A DNA stretch of 64,000 bases from positions 109,791-173,790 of the forward strand of contig JAAWDG010000017.1 of assembly GCA_022793655.1 (NCBI GenBank), read 5' to 3'. Below the pieces are notes generated by a model. That model was not told where the DNA came from. It did no database searches and worked only from the letters and a program-made list of their open reading frames with translations. Made by a program: the position numbers and the translations under genes. Origin of the DNA: Clostridiales bacterium (GTDB lineage Bacteria > Bacillota > Clostridia > Oscillospirales > CAG-272). Below are positions 48,612 through 57,349 of this stretch, piece by piece (position 1 is the first letter of the stretch; every line of letters begins with the position of its first letter).

Positions 48612-48660
48612 CAATAACCGTGTCATCAGCGTTTTCGTTCATGGTTATTGAGCCAACCAT
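48612..48660 (+). other. two alternative hairpins in the ABC operon leader
   Basis: CAATAACC (48612-48619) can pair with GGTTATTG (48643-48650), or ATGGTT (48641-48646) can pair with AACCAT (48655-48660). The two share bases and exclude each other. No terminator follows, so any effect would be on translation or stability. Confidence 0.35.
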
Positions 48661-48702
48661 ATATAGGTTTTTCATGCAATTTAAAAACACGGAGGGAAAA
48701 AC

Positions 48703-49716
48703 GTGATCAAAATACAAAACCTCACCAAGCAGTTCGGCAAAAAAACCGTACTCGACAACATCAGTTTTACTGTAGAAGAAGGCGAAATTGTCGGTTTTCT
48801 CGGCCAAAATGGAGCGGGCAAAACCACAACCATGAACATTTTAACCGGCTATCTTTCGGGGACCTCCGGCAGTGCTGAGGTCAATGGTATTAACATTTTA
48901 GATAACCCTTTAGAAGCTAAAAAATTAATTGGTTTTTTGCCTGAACAACCTCCTTTATACCTTGACATGACGGTAAAAGAATATCTTCATTTCATTTATG
49001 ATTTAAAAGGATGTACGCTGGACCGGGAAAAACATTTAGACGAGATTTGTGAGGTTATACGCATTAAGCATGTGTACAATCGAATCATTCGCAATCTTTC
49101 CAAGGGATACCGCCAGCGAGTCGGCATTGCCCAAGCGCTTGTGGGCAATCCTAAGGTATTGATTTTTGATGAGCCAACCGTTGGATTGGACCCTAAGCAG
49201 ATTATAGAAATTCGTAATCTGATTCGCTCGTTAGGCCGCAATCACACGGTCATTCTTTCCACGCATATTTTACCCGAGGCACAAGCGGTTTGTGACCGCA
49301 TGGTCATTATTAACGAAGGCCAAATTGTAGCAAACGAAAAAACCGAGAATATCGCCAATATTGTGGACGCGAATCGACGTCTCTCGGTCAAAATCTGCGG
49401 GCCGGAAAAAGAAGTTCTTTCCATGCTGCGCGGCACGGACGGCATTGCCTATGTAGAAACCGCTGGCACCTTTGATAAAGACAGCACCACCTACTTAATT
49501 GAAAGTAAACCAGGCATTGATATGCGCAAGCCCTTATTCTACGCCTTAGCCGCTAAGGGATGGCCCATCATCGGTATGGAGAGCTTAGGCGCCAATTTAG
49601 AAGATATTTTTATCGCGATTGTGGACAAGCCTCGGCAAACCAAACCGAGCAAAGTGCAAAATCGAACCAAAGATCAACACGCAAAGGAGACGAATTTCCA
49701 TGCTGGCAATCTATAA
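48703..49716 (+). CDS. ABC transporter ATPase, GldA-like
   Basis: A 337-residue ATPase with Walker A GFLGQNGAGKTTTMNI, Q-loop GFLPEQPPLY, signature NLSKGYRQRVGIAQAL, Walker B VLIFDEPTVGLDP and switch histidine ILSTHILPEA. The C-terminal 100 residues form an extra domain as in GldA/CcmA-type exporters. Start is GTG after GGAGGGAAAAAC. It heads an operon with a permease, a GldG-like protein, a DUF4340 protein and a foldase. In Bacteroidetes the Gld ABC system is linked to gliding, but non-gliding bacteria also carry it with unknown role. Confidence 0.9.
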   Translation: MIKIQNLTKQFGKKTVLDNISFTVEEGEIVGFLGQNGAGKTTTMNILTGYLSGTSGSAEVNGINILDNPLEAKKLIGFLPEQPPLYLDMTVKEYLHFIYDLKGCTLDREKHLDEICEVIRIKHVYNRIIRNLSKGYRQRVGIAQALVGNPKVLIFDEPTVGLDPKQIIEIRNLIRSLGRNHTVILSTHILPEAQAVCDRMVIINEGQIVANEKTENIANIVDANRRLSVKICGPEKEVLSMLRGTDGIAYVETAGTFDKDSTTYLIESKPGIDMRKPLFYALAAKGWPIIGMESLGANLEDIFIAIVDKPRQTKPSKVQNRTKDQHAKETNFHAGNL

Positions 49717-50407
49717 AAGAGAAATACTTTCTTATTTCCGTTCACCACTCGGCTATATTTTCATGGCTATTTTCCTGTGCTTTTCAGGCGCGCTTTTTTC
49801 GATCGCTACCTTGCAAAAAGGGACTGAAAGCAATGTTTCCTATTATTTCACATATCTTTTGCTTTCTTTCATCATTGTGCTGCCCCTGCTCACCATGAAA
49901 CTATTCAGTGAAGAACGAAAAACAAGAACAGAACAGCTTTTGCTCACCTCTCCGCTCACGCTGACAGGAATGGTATTAGGCAAATTTTTTGCGGCTTTTA
50001 CCATGTTTGCTATGACACTGGCTGTTTCTTCTCTTTCCTTTATTTCGCTCTATACCTATGGTCACCCGAACACTGCCCAGTTAATTGGCCATGTATTCGG
50101 TATTCTGCTAATTGGTGCCGCTTGCATCTCAATTGGTGTTTTTGTGTCCTCTCTAACTGAAAATCAGCTTATTGCCGCCATTGGTTCCATGGCTATTCTG
50201 TTGATCTTCATTATGATCAGTTTTATCTCGCCCTATATCAACAACGCATGGCTGCGCACTATTTTTAGCTGGGTATCACTCATGGAGCGGTACAATGCCT
50301 TTGGAAACGGCATATTTGATTTTAACGCGCTTCTGTATTACTGCTCTCTTTCGGTTGTATTTTTGTTCTTGACCGTTCGGGTATTTGAAAAACGGCGCTG
50401 GTCGTAA
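49700..50407 (+). CDS. ABC-2 type permease, GldF-like
   Basis: A 235-residue membrane protein with six hydrophobic helices, starting MLAIYKREILSYFRSPLGYI, the conserved cytoplasmic entry of ABC-2 permeases, and containing LFSEERKTRTEQLLLTSPL, a hallmark of the GldF/NosY type. The ATG at 49700 follows AAAGGAGACG and overlaps the ATPase gene by 17 bases. It would form the membrane channel with the ATPase. Confidence 0.9.
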   Translation: MLAIYKREILSYFRSPLGYIFMAIFLCFSGALFSIATLQKGTESNVSYYFTYLLLSFIIVLPLLTMKLFSEERKTRTEQLLLTSPLTLTGMVLGKFFAAFTMFAMTLAVSSLSFISLYTYGHPNTAQLIGHVFGILLIGAACISIGVFVSSLTENQLIAAIGSMAILLIFIMISFISPYINNAWLRTIFSWVSLMERYNAFGNGIFDFNALLYYCSLSVVFLFLTVRVFEKRRWS

Positions 50408-50454
50408 AGCGCCCCTCTCGATACATTATCAAAAAATAAAAGAAAGATACGGTT

Positions 50455-51927
50455 ATGATTATGAAAATAACAAAGCAAAGAAAACTCAAATACGGAGGCG
50501 TCGCTGTTGCTTTTACAACAGCCTTTATTGCCGTCATTATTATTTTAAATGCCATTTTTACTGCGGTTTCCAACAAATATGCGCTCTATATTGATATGAC
50601 AACCAGCAAATATTATGGCATATCAGACACCACGAAAGACTTATTGCAGGATTTTAACGATGATGTTACCATCATCTTTTGCACGCCTTTAGACCGGTTG
50701 TCTGACAACCAGGTTTCTTCTATGATTTATACTTTAGCGCAAGCTTTTTCGGCTCAATATCCCAATATCTCGATTGACTATATGAACTGGGAAACCGAAA
50801 CCGAAAGAGTGCGCAGTTATATGATGACCACTGGCACAACGATTAATTCTTATTCGGTCATTATCGACTGTCCCGCCAAAGGGCAGTATCGCGTACTAAA
50901 CTGGAATTCTTTTATCGCCTATAATACAGAGGGAGAGGAATATGGTTTTAATGGCGAACTGCGCTTTGTCTCCTCCATCCTGCAAATTACAGGCGAAAAT
51001 GCCACTGTATGCTTTACAACAAACCACGCAGAGGATATAAAAGGCGCTGGCGCTCTAATCAGTCTGTTTGAGAGCGCCGGATATACCGTTGTCTATACAG
51101 ATTTGGCCACCGAGGAAATCCCGGAAGAAGCCAGCATCATGGTCATTTTCTCACCTAAGACCGACTTCATGGGCATGGAAGACAGCGTGAATGAATTTGA
51201 CAAAATCAACACATTCACAGGCGCCTACGGCCATTTGATGGTTTTCCTTTCTCCTGCCAACCAAACACTGCCTGAACTTAATTCTTATCTCTATGAAAAC
51301 TGGTATGTTGATGTACATAATGTGACGCTGACCGAATCAGGCGTGAACGCACTTTCGGGTGATGGCCGCAATATCGCAGCTACCTATACAGAAGAAAACA
51401 CGCCAGGAGCAAATCTGACGCAAAGTCTGCGCAGTTTGGATTCGCCCCCTAAAGCAATCATGTTCAACGCCCTGGGTCTTACCATTGCAGAGGGCGGCAA
51501 TAATCAGGAAGGCAGCACATTTGCCTCCTATGTACTGACTACATCAGACAATGCCGTGGCTCTCGCCAACGGCGAAGAAATAAGCCGCGGACAATACGGC
51601 CTGATGATGCTTTCAGGCAAGACCTCTTATGATGAAAACAGTGAGGTACATCAAAACTTCTTATTGGTCAGCGGCAGCACGGATTTTGCCGGGCAAAACT
51701 ATTTGGAATCATCTTCTTATGCCAACCGCGATATTCTCTATTCGGCCATGCAGGCAATGGGCAAGGACAAGGTGCCGGCGAATATAGACGTGCGCAAATT
51801 TGAAGATTCCTCTCTTGATTTAACATCGGCACAAGCCAATCGCTGGACCATTGTTTTTGCTGTGGTTATTCCGCTTATTTTCTTAATCATGGGCACTGTT
51901 GTGTATATAAGGAGAAGGCATCTATGA
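50455..51927 (+). CDS. GldG-family ABC auxiliary protein
   Basis: A 490-residue protein anchored at both ends: one hydrophobic helix near residues 15-38 and another near 460-482 followed by a basic tail. The extracytoplasmic part starts with LYIDMTTSKYYGISDTTKD and has an IFT52/GldG-like Rossmann-type domain (TVCFTTNHAEDI, IMVIFSPKTDF). It belongs to the ABC_transp_aux (GldG) family and probably forms a complex with the permease outside the membrane. The ATG at 50455 or 50461 may be used; both lie after GAAAG. It overlaps the next gene by ATGA. Confidence 0.82.
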   Translation: MIMKITKQRKLKYGGVAVAFTTAFIAVIIILNAIFTAVSNKYALYIDMTTSKYYGISDTTKDLLQDFNDDVTIIFCTPLDRLSDNQVSSMIYTLAQAFSAQYPNISIDYMNWETETERVRSYMMTTGTTINSYSVIIDCPAKGQYRVLNWNSFIAYNTEGEEYGFNGELRFVSSILQITGENATVCFTTNHAEDIKGAGALISLFESAGYTVVYTDLATEEIPEEASIMVIFSPKTDFMGMEDSVNEFDKINTFTGAYGHLMVFLSPANQTLPELNSYLYENWYVDVHNVTLTESGVNALSGDGRNIAATYTEENTPGANLTQSLRSLDSPPKAIMFNALGLTIAEGGNNQEGSTFASYVLTTSDNAVALANGEEISRGQYGLMMLSGKTSYDENSEVHQNFLLVSGSTDFAGQNYLESSSYANRDILYSAMQAMGKDKVPANIDVRKFEDSSLDLTSAQANRWTIVFAVVIPLIFLIMGTVVYIRRRHL

Positions 51928-53558
51928 GCAATCAAAAAACGTCTGGGCTCACCAAGCAATGGAAAATCACCTTATTTGTCGGCATCGCCGCGCTGCTTTT
52001 AATCATTGCTTATTTTGCCTTTTTTGCCCGCGTCTTCGCCCCGGAAGACCAAACCACAGCGCCGCCCCATTTACTAAATGGTGAACAACTTGGCAGCAAC
52101 AACCGTATTTTCGTGTATGAACCGCTCGATTCTTCCAAAATGCAAAAAATTGAGGTCACGAACGAGCATGGAAAATACGCCTTTGTCAAATCGGATAACC
52201 GTTTTGTTTTAGAGGAAAATCAAAACGTCCCTTATGACACGACCTTATTTGCGTCTCTTGTGGTCTCAGTTGGCAATTCTTTAGCGTTAGAGAGAATTAT
52301 TCCCGCGCCTGAAGAAGACCAAGAGCCTGCCAGCGTCGATTTTGCCAACTACGGTTTAGATAAAGAGTCAGCGCAGGCCTCTTATACGGTTACCTCACTA
52401 TCTGGCGTATCATATACCGTGTATGTCGGATATGCGGTTTCCTCCGGACAGGGTTATTATATTCGTTTAGAGGGACGCAACGCAGTCTATATTGCCAGTT
52501 CTGATCTGTCGGCCACCGTCTTAGCTTCAATTGAAGACCTTGTCTCGCCGATTCTCACCTATCCAGCCTCTGAAGATGATTATGGTACAATAAACAATTT
52601 TACACTCTGGCAAAACGGAGAACATTTTGTCACCGTTCATTATTATAAAGATCAGTCCGAGGCTGAAAAGGTAGCCGCTGCGACCAATTATACCATGACA
52701 TACAGGCAAAACGTTTCCTCGCATGATGTCACTGCGGCCGCAACCGAACAAGCGCTAAATGCGGTGTTAGGCGTTGACGTGCTGCCTTATGTATACACGC
52801 CGGCCGCCTATCAATACGCTGAACTGCTGAAAAAAATGACTTCTTTCAAAGGCAGCAAAACAATCGCCATCAATAAAGACGCAAGCGAAGAAATCATGCC
52901 GGCAGGACAGCTTTTGGACTACGGTATCAATGCGCTAAAACCCGCCTATGAATTATTTTACACATACAAAGGCGTCAATAACTATGTTATTTTCTCCGAA
53001 AAAACAGAAGATGGCAAGTATTATGCCTACTCTTATGTATTTGATATTATTGTCGAAATAAGCGGCGAAGAAGCTGCCTTTTTGGAATGGTCACTCACAC
53101 GATGGATCGAGCCAGCCTTTTTTCAGAAAAACATCCAAAATATAGCCAGCATCGCAATCGAAAGCAGCCGGGTCAACGCTCATTATGAGTTAACACATGA
53201 ACCATCCAAGGACAGCAAAAGACCAAACACCTCGGTACTAACTGTATATGATGCTGGACAAAAATTAGACGCTGCTAATTTCAGAGAATTTTTCAAAGTA
53301 CTGTTGACCCGTAACATCAGAGGCGTTTACACAAAAGATCCGCCTTCTGATGATAAACTTTACTTGACGATGACTATCACAACCAATGCGGGTATTACAA
53401 CCGAATATAAATTCTATCGAGAGTCCACCCAAGTTATGTATATGACAGTCAATGGCGAAGGTGAGTTTTACCTGCTTTCCTCCTCGATTCAAAAATTAGA
53501 AAACGACGCAATCAAGGTTTCAAACGGGGAAAAAGTGATTGCTTCTGATCTGAATTAG
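51924..53558 (+). CDS. DUF4340 domain protein
   Basis: A 544-residue protein with one N-terminal membrane helix (about 12-34) and a large extracytoplasmic part. Two related beta-rich segments can be seen, for example ANYGLDKESAQASYTV...YTVYVGYAVSSGQGYYIRL (motif GYAVSSGQGYYIRL), which fits the DUF4340 repeat. DUF4340 genes regularly accompany GldG-type genes, so this is likely an outer component of the same ABC complex. It is joined to gldG by an ATGA overlap. Confidence 0.78.
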   Translation: MSNQKTSGLTKQWKITLFVGIAALLLIIAYFAFFARVFAPEDQTTAPPHLLNGEQLGSNNRIFVYEPLDSSKMQKIEVTNEHGKYAFVKSDNRFVLEENQNVPYDTTLFASLVVSVGNSLALERIIPAPEEDQEPASVDFANYGLDKESAQASYTVTSLSGVSYTVYVGYAVSSGQGYYIRLEGRNAVYIASSDLSATVLASIEDLVSPILTYPASEDDYGTINNFTLWQNGEHFVTVHYYKDQSEAEKVAAATNYTMTYRQNVSSHDVTAAATEQALNAVLGVDVLPYVYTPAAYQYAELLKKMTSFKGSKTIAINKDASEEIMPAGQLLDYGINALKPAYELFYTYKGVNNYVIFSEKTEDGKYYAYSYVFDIIVEISGEEAAFLEWSLTRWIEPAFFQKNIQNIASIAIESSRVNAHYELTHEPSKDSKRPNTSVLTVYDAGQKLDAANFREFFKVLLTRNIRGVYTKDPPSDDKLYLTMTITTNAGITTEYKFYRESTQVMYMTVNGEGEFYLLSSSIQKLENDAIKVSNGEKVIASDLN

Positions 53559-53565
53559 GTATACC

Positions 53566-54600
53566 ATGAAAAAATTTTCGTATATTACATTGCTTTTGGC
53601 TGCCTCTTTTCTCTTTTGCTCGTGCGGCAGCCAAAAGATGGATTATCAAACCTATAAGGAAACCTCTAAGACGCAACATGAAAACGGCCTTTCGAATCAA
53701 GACATTGTCATGACTATCGACGGCCATGACATATGTTATGCTGAGTTTCGCTATTACTTTTTAGCAGAACTCAATCTGCTTGGCCAAGATACATGGTCCT
53801 CTTTCACCAATGAAGAAAAACAATCTTTTTCAGAGGAAAAAGTAGTACATGATCTTCTATTTGAAAGAAGCGCTGCTAAGTTAGCTGAACAGCATGGCGT
53901 GACGTTGGACAAGCAGGAAATAGAAGGAATCGAATCTTATATACAAGAAGCAATCAACAATGCACAAGGAGAAGATGCTTTCACTCATGAATTAGAAAAG
54001 CTCTATTTAACGCCATCTCTTTATCGATTTATCACTTTTCAAGACCAGTTGATGACCAAGCTATACTCCTTTTATACAAACGAGGCCACCACACCCCTAA
54101 AAGCAGATGATGCCGCCATTGTAAAGGCGGCACAAGATGGCGAACTGATTCATATTAAACATATCTTCATTAAAAACGATCCTGACGACAACATCGAACA
54201 AAATGAAGTTCTTGCACAGACAATTTACGAAAAAGCAAAAAGCGGAGAATCTTTTGAAGAGCTGATCAGCCAATATTCGGAAGATCCTGCCCTTGAACAA
54301 GAACCCGATGGCGTCCATATCTTTCGTCACGAGATGAATGATGCTTTTGACCAAGCCGCTTTTTCGCTTGAAATCGGCGAAATGAGCCAAGTCGTTCCCG
54401 TGTATTCAGACACATATTCGGGTTTCCATATTTTAAAACGCTATGAACCCGATTCTGCCTATGTAGATAAGAATATGAATACACTGCGTCAAAATTACAT
54501 GGCCAGTCAATTTTACAGCGAAATTGAAAAATTAGCGTCTAAAGCGAATATTACGTTCAAGGAAAAACTGCAGACGCTCTTACCTGATCAAATTGATTGA
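53566..54600 (+). CDS. parvulin-type foldase lipoprotein, PrsA-like
   Basis: A 344-residue exported foldase. The signal sequence KKFSYITLLLAASFLFCSCGS ends in a plausible lipobox (FCSC), so the mature protein would be lipid-anchored. A SurA/PrsA-like helical region (about 45-180) precedes a PpiC parvulin domain (about 185-290) with LIHIKHIFIKND, FEELISQYSEDP and SGFHILKRYE. Being the last gene of the ABC operon, 7 bases after the DUF4340 gene, suggests it helps fold the exported components or substrate. A terminator follows. Confidence 0.85.
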   Translation: MKKFSYITLLLAASFLFCSCGSQKMDYQTYKETSKTQHENGLSNQDIVMTIDGHDICYAEFRYYFLAELNLLGQDTWSSFTNEEKQSFSEEKVVHDLLFERSAAKLAEQHGVTLDKQEIEGIESYIQEAINNAQGEDAFTHELEKLYLTPSLYRFITFQDQLMTKLYSFYTNEATTPLKADDAAIVKAAQDGELIHIKHIFIKNDPDDNIEQNEVLAQTIYEKAKSGESFEELISQYSEDPALEQEPDGVHIFRHEMNDAFDQAAFSLEIGEMSQVVPVYSDTYSGFHILKRYEPDSAYVDKNMNTLRQNYMASQFYSEIEKLASKANITFKEKLQTLLPDQID

Positions 54601-54628
54601 TTCACGATGCATCAACCAATGTATAAAT

Positions 54629-54671
54629 AAAAAACAACCAGATGGATTCCTTTCCGTCTGGTTGTTTTTTA
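54629..54671. terminator. bidirectional terminator, foldase and helicase loader genes
   Basis: AAACAACCAGATGG (54632-54645) and CCGTCTGGTTGTTT (54654-54667) form a 14-bp stem with one non-Watson-Crick pair, flanked by A-runs and T-runs on both sides, between two converging genes. Confidence 0.88.
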
Positions 54672-54678
54672 TTCAAAA

Positions 54679-55650
54679 TCAACTGCGTTTTCCTAACTTT
54701 TGCATACGCACGTCTTTTCCGCTAAACCTGATTGGAATATACTCGCCAAACAGGCGAGAAGCGATTCGATCGCCATATCGCTTGCGAAGTTCTTCGTGAT
54801 CAAGATTGGTGCTAATGATCGTTTTTTTGCCATTATTAATGCGTGTGTTCATCATATTATAGATAAAAGAAACAGTGAACTGCGTTTGTGCCTCAGTACC
54901 CAAATCATCGATAATCAATAAATCACAAAGCATATACTTTTCTGTCTTCTTTGCATTTTGTTTATCATAAGAGAATTTCTCTTCTTCAAACGCACTGACA
55001 ATATTTTGCGCAGTCTCATACACAACGTCAAAACCTTTTTCAATCACCACTTTGGCAATCGCCGTAGACATATGCGTTTTGCCAAGCCCTGTACTGCCGA
55101 TAAACGTTAAATTCTCTGCTTTTTCAAGAGTAAAATTAGCGGCATACTGCCGACACAGCGCTAACACTTGTTCGGCATTTTTTCGGTCTTCTCCTTGATA
55201 AAACGCGAGATCAAAACTATCAAATGATTGCTTAGCAAGCAAAGAGCCAAGGCCGCTTGCTTCCATGGCGGCTAATGTCAGCGCCTTTTTAAAGCAGCTG
55301 CACATTGTAGTTCCCTGAAACCCACGGTCCTCACACAAGGGACATTCATAAGCAGGCTCTGTTTCATCGGCCGTATAGCCCAAACCGACTAACAAGCCAG
55401 CTCGCGCCTGCTGTAATTGCTCATTTTCCTTTTGTACTGCTTTGATTCTTTCTTCTATCCCATCGCTCCCTTTGCGAATTTCCTCCATAATACGCATCGA
55501 GGTCAATGCAAGGGCTTCATCAATCTTCTTTAGTTCGGGATGTTTTTCATACAGCTTTATTTTTACAAGATCAGCGCGGCTCTGGGCTTCTTTGCGCTTT
55601 TGATCAAAAGCATCCCTCACTTGTCGGTAACTCTGTTTATTATAAGCCAT
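54679..55650 (-). CDS. DnaC/DnaI-like helicase loader ATPase
   Basis: A 323-residue AAA+ protein likely to load the replicative helicase DnaB/DnaC onto DNA. The N-terminal third is helical and ends in a cysteine cluster YECPLCEDRGFQGTTMCSCF (zinc-like, residues about 98-117), as in DnaI. The ATPase core has IGSTGLGKTHMSTAIAK, LLIIDDLGTEAQ and IISTNLDHEELRKRYGDRI. It lies 17 bases after the DnaD-domain gene, reproducing the Firmicute pairing of a DnaD/DnaB remodeller with its loader. Confidence 0.9.
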   Translation of the reverse strand: MAYNKQSYRQVRDAFDQKRKEAQSRADLVKIKLYEKHPELKKIDEALALTSMRIMEEIRKGSDGIEERIKAVQKENEQLQQARAGLLVGLGYTADETEPAYECPLCEDRGFQGTTMCSCFKKALTLAAMEASGLGSLLAKQSFDSFDLAFYQGEDRKNAEQVLALCRQYAANFTLEKAENLTFIGSTGLGKTHMSTAIAKVVIEKGFDVVYETAQNIVSAFEEEKFSYDKQNAKKTEKYMLCDLLIIDDLGTEAQTQFTVSFIYNMMNTRINNGKKTIISTNLDHEELRKRYGDRIASRLFGEYIPIRFSGKDVRMQKLGKRS

Positions 55651-55667
55651 AACCCTGCCCCTTTCCT

Positions 55668-56693
55668 CTATGATTCAGCGGACGCTTCGCTTAACTTTTC
55701 AAGGCCCCGTCTTAAAGCCGCCTCAAAAAATTCATCGGTTTCAAAACTGGTCTTTGACTGTTTGCTGCTTTGATAGTTTTGAATCGCCTCTTCTACATCC
55801 GCAAGAGTCTTGTAGCCCGCTTGCTGCCAGTTCATAAGTACTTTATTTGTATAGGCAAAGGAGGTTTTGCCTATATTATCTACCGTAATCTCATATGCTT
55901 TGCGCATCATTTCTTCTGAGACATCATGCTGAGTCCAACTGGCAATAATCTCTTTTTCCTTTGCCGTGAACGCGCGCTCACCTAAACCAAAAACAGAACG
56001 GACTTTACCCGAAAACGAGTCAAGCGATTCGGCGTCTTTAACATATTGCTCCATAGCAGAACGGGTATCCACACCTTGATTATAAAGGCTATACGCTGTT
56101 TTAACAATATAAGCAACTGATGTTTTTCCTCTTTTTTTGCAAAAAGCAAACAGCATCAAAATATGTTCGAAATCAAGTTTTAAATAATCAGCTAAGCCGA
56201 TCACTCTGCTGATTTCAGTAGGACTAAAAATACGACCGCATATTTTCTGTGTTTCATCAATAATCACTTTATATGACGGCGTTTGATCAATGAGCTTGGC
56301 CATTTGTTCGGATGTATATTCAGGCAGCGAAACTGGCATGACCGCCTGTTTTTTTTCTTCATTTGTTGTTTCTTCTGCGGTCTTAATCGAAACTGTGTCA
56401 CTGGGTGCCACTGATTTTATCTTTTTTACCGCGATTCTTTTTGCCCTGATAGAAGCATCCTGCAGCACGCCAGCCCCGGTTAAAAACACAAGCGCCTTTT
56501 CAAGTTCATCTTTTTCGGCACTCAACACATTTTGTAAAGCAGAAACAATTTGTTCCGAGTTCCCGCGCAGCGTCCGATCAGCACACAGAATCAATAAAAC
56601 TTTTAAGACCAAAGCGTCTGCTTCATGCAGTCTTTCAAGAATGGCACCCGGAAAACAAACCGCGTCCGAAGCAAAATTTAATTCAAGTTCCAT
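55668..56693 (-). CDS. DnaD-domain replication protein
   Basis: A 341-residue protein of the DnaD/DnaB (Firmicute) group that acts in replication initiation and restart. A winged-helix-like N-terminal region (about 1-100) is followed by two DD2-type domains; the second contains the YETI-like end, KAYEITVDNIGKTSFAYTNKVLMNWQQAG (visible core TSFAYTNKVLMNWQ). Linkers are rich in Lys and Glu. It starts one base after the rex stop and precedes the helicase loader gene. Confidence 0.85.
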   Translation of the reverse strand: MELELNFASDAVCFPGAILERLHEADALVLKVLLILCADRTLRGNSEQIVSALQNVLSAEKDELEKALVFLTGAGVLQDASIRAKRIAVKKIKSVAPSDTVSIKTAEETTNEEKKQAVMPVSLPEYTSEQMAKLIDQTPSYKVIIDETQKICGRIFSPTEISRVIGLADYLKLDFEHILMLFAFCKKRGKTSVAYIVKTAYSLYNQGVDTRSAMEQYVKDAESLDSFSGKVRSVFGLGERAFTAKEKEIIASWTQHDVSEEMMRKAYEITVDNIGKTSFAYTNKVLMNWQQAGYKTLADVEEAIQNYQSSKQSKTSFETDEFFEAALRRGLEKLSEASAES

Positions 56694-56694
56694 G

Positions 56695-57348
56695 TCATAC
56701 CGTCCCTTTTTCTAACTGTTCTTTCATGGTATAACACAGCGTCATGAGCGTATCGCCTAAATGAATATTTTGGACAGCAATCCCATGTACACTGAGATCA
56801 AGTTCCATATTCGTATAATTCCAGACACCTTTAATGCCTGTACCTAATATCTTTTCGGCGGTTTCTTTCGCCGCGCTTTTAGGCACTGTCAACACCGCAA
56901 TATCAACTTTGTTCTGTTTGCAAAAATTTTTTAGTTCTTCGATTGGCCTCACTTCTACTCCTGCTATTTTTAGACCAATCTTTTCTGGACTATTATCAAA
57001 AATCGATAATAGTTTGACCCCTCGGTGCGTGAAAATAGAACCAGCCGATATCGCCCGGCATAAATTGCCCGCACCGATAATCACGGCGCTGAAATTATCC
57101 TGAACACCTAAAATCTCACTGATTTGGTTATACAAATATTTGACATTGTATCCATATCCCTGCTGTCCAAAGCCTCCAAAACAATTAAAATCATGCCTGA
57201 TTTGAGAGGCTGTAATATTCATCATCTTGGATAACTCTGAAGAACTAATACGCAAAATATCCGCCCGATATAGTTCGCGAAGATAGCGATAATACCGCGG
57301 CAATCGATTAATAACTGCGCTTGATACGCCGATTTCCTTTTTACTCAT
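56695..57348 (-). CDS. rex: redox-sensing transcriptional repressor Rex
   Basis: Rex binds DNA when NADH is low and releases it when NADH binds, controlling fermentation and anaerobic genes. The 217-residue protein has an N-terminal winged helix (SSELSKMMNITASQIRHDF, then NCFGGFGQQGYGYNV) and a C-terminal Rossmann domain, whose first loop reads IIGAGNLCRAI; the third glycine position is Cys. The ATG at 57348 follows GAGG; the open frame reaches back to a TTG at 57363. No Rex operator with the TTGTGA...TCACAA form was found in the window. It follows an ICDH-like gene by one base. Confidence 0.93.
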   Translation of the reverse strand: MSKKEIGVSSAVINRLPRYYRYLRELYRADILRISSSELSKMMNITASQIRHDFNCFGGFGQQGYGYNVKYLYNQISEILGVQDNFSAVIIGAGNLCRAISAGSIFTHRGVKLLSIFDNSPEKIGLKIAGVEVRPIEELKNFCKQNKVDIAVLTVPKSAAKETAEKILGTGIKGVWNYTNMELDLSVHGIAVQNIHLGDTLMTLCYTMKEQLEKGTV

Positions 57349-57349
57349 G

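Noticed and set aside
48568..48807. 79-codon minus-strand reading frame before the ABC operon
   Set aside because: It overlaps the promoter and start of a well-supported gene, and has no domain or ribosome site.
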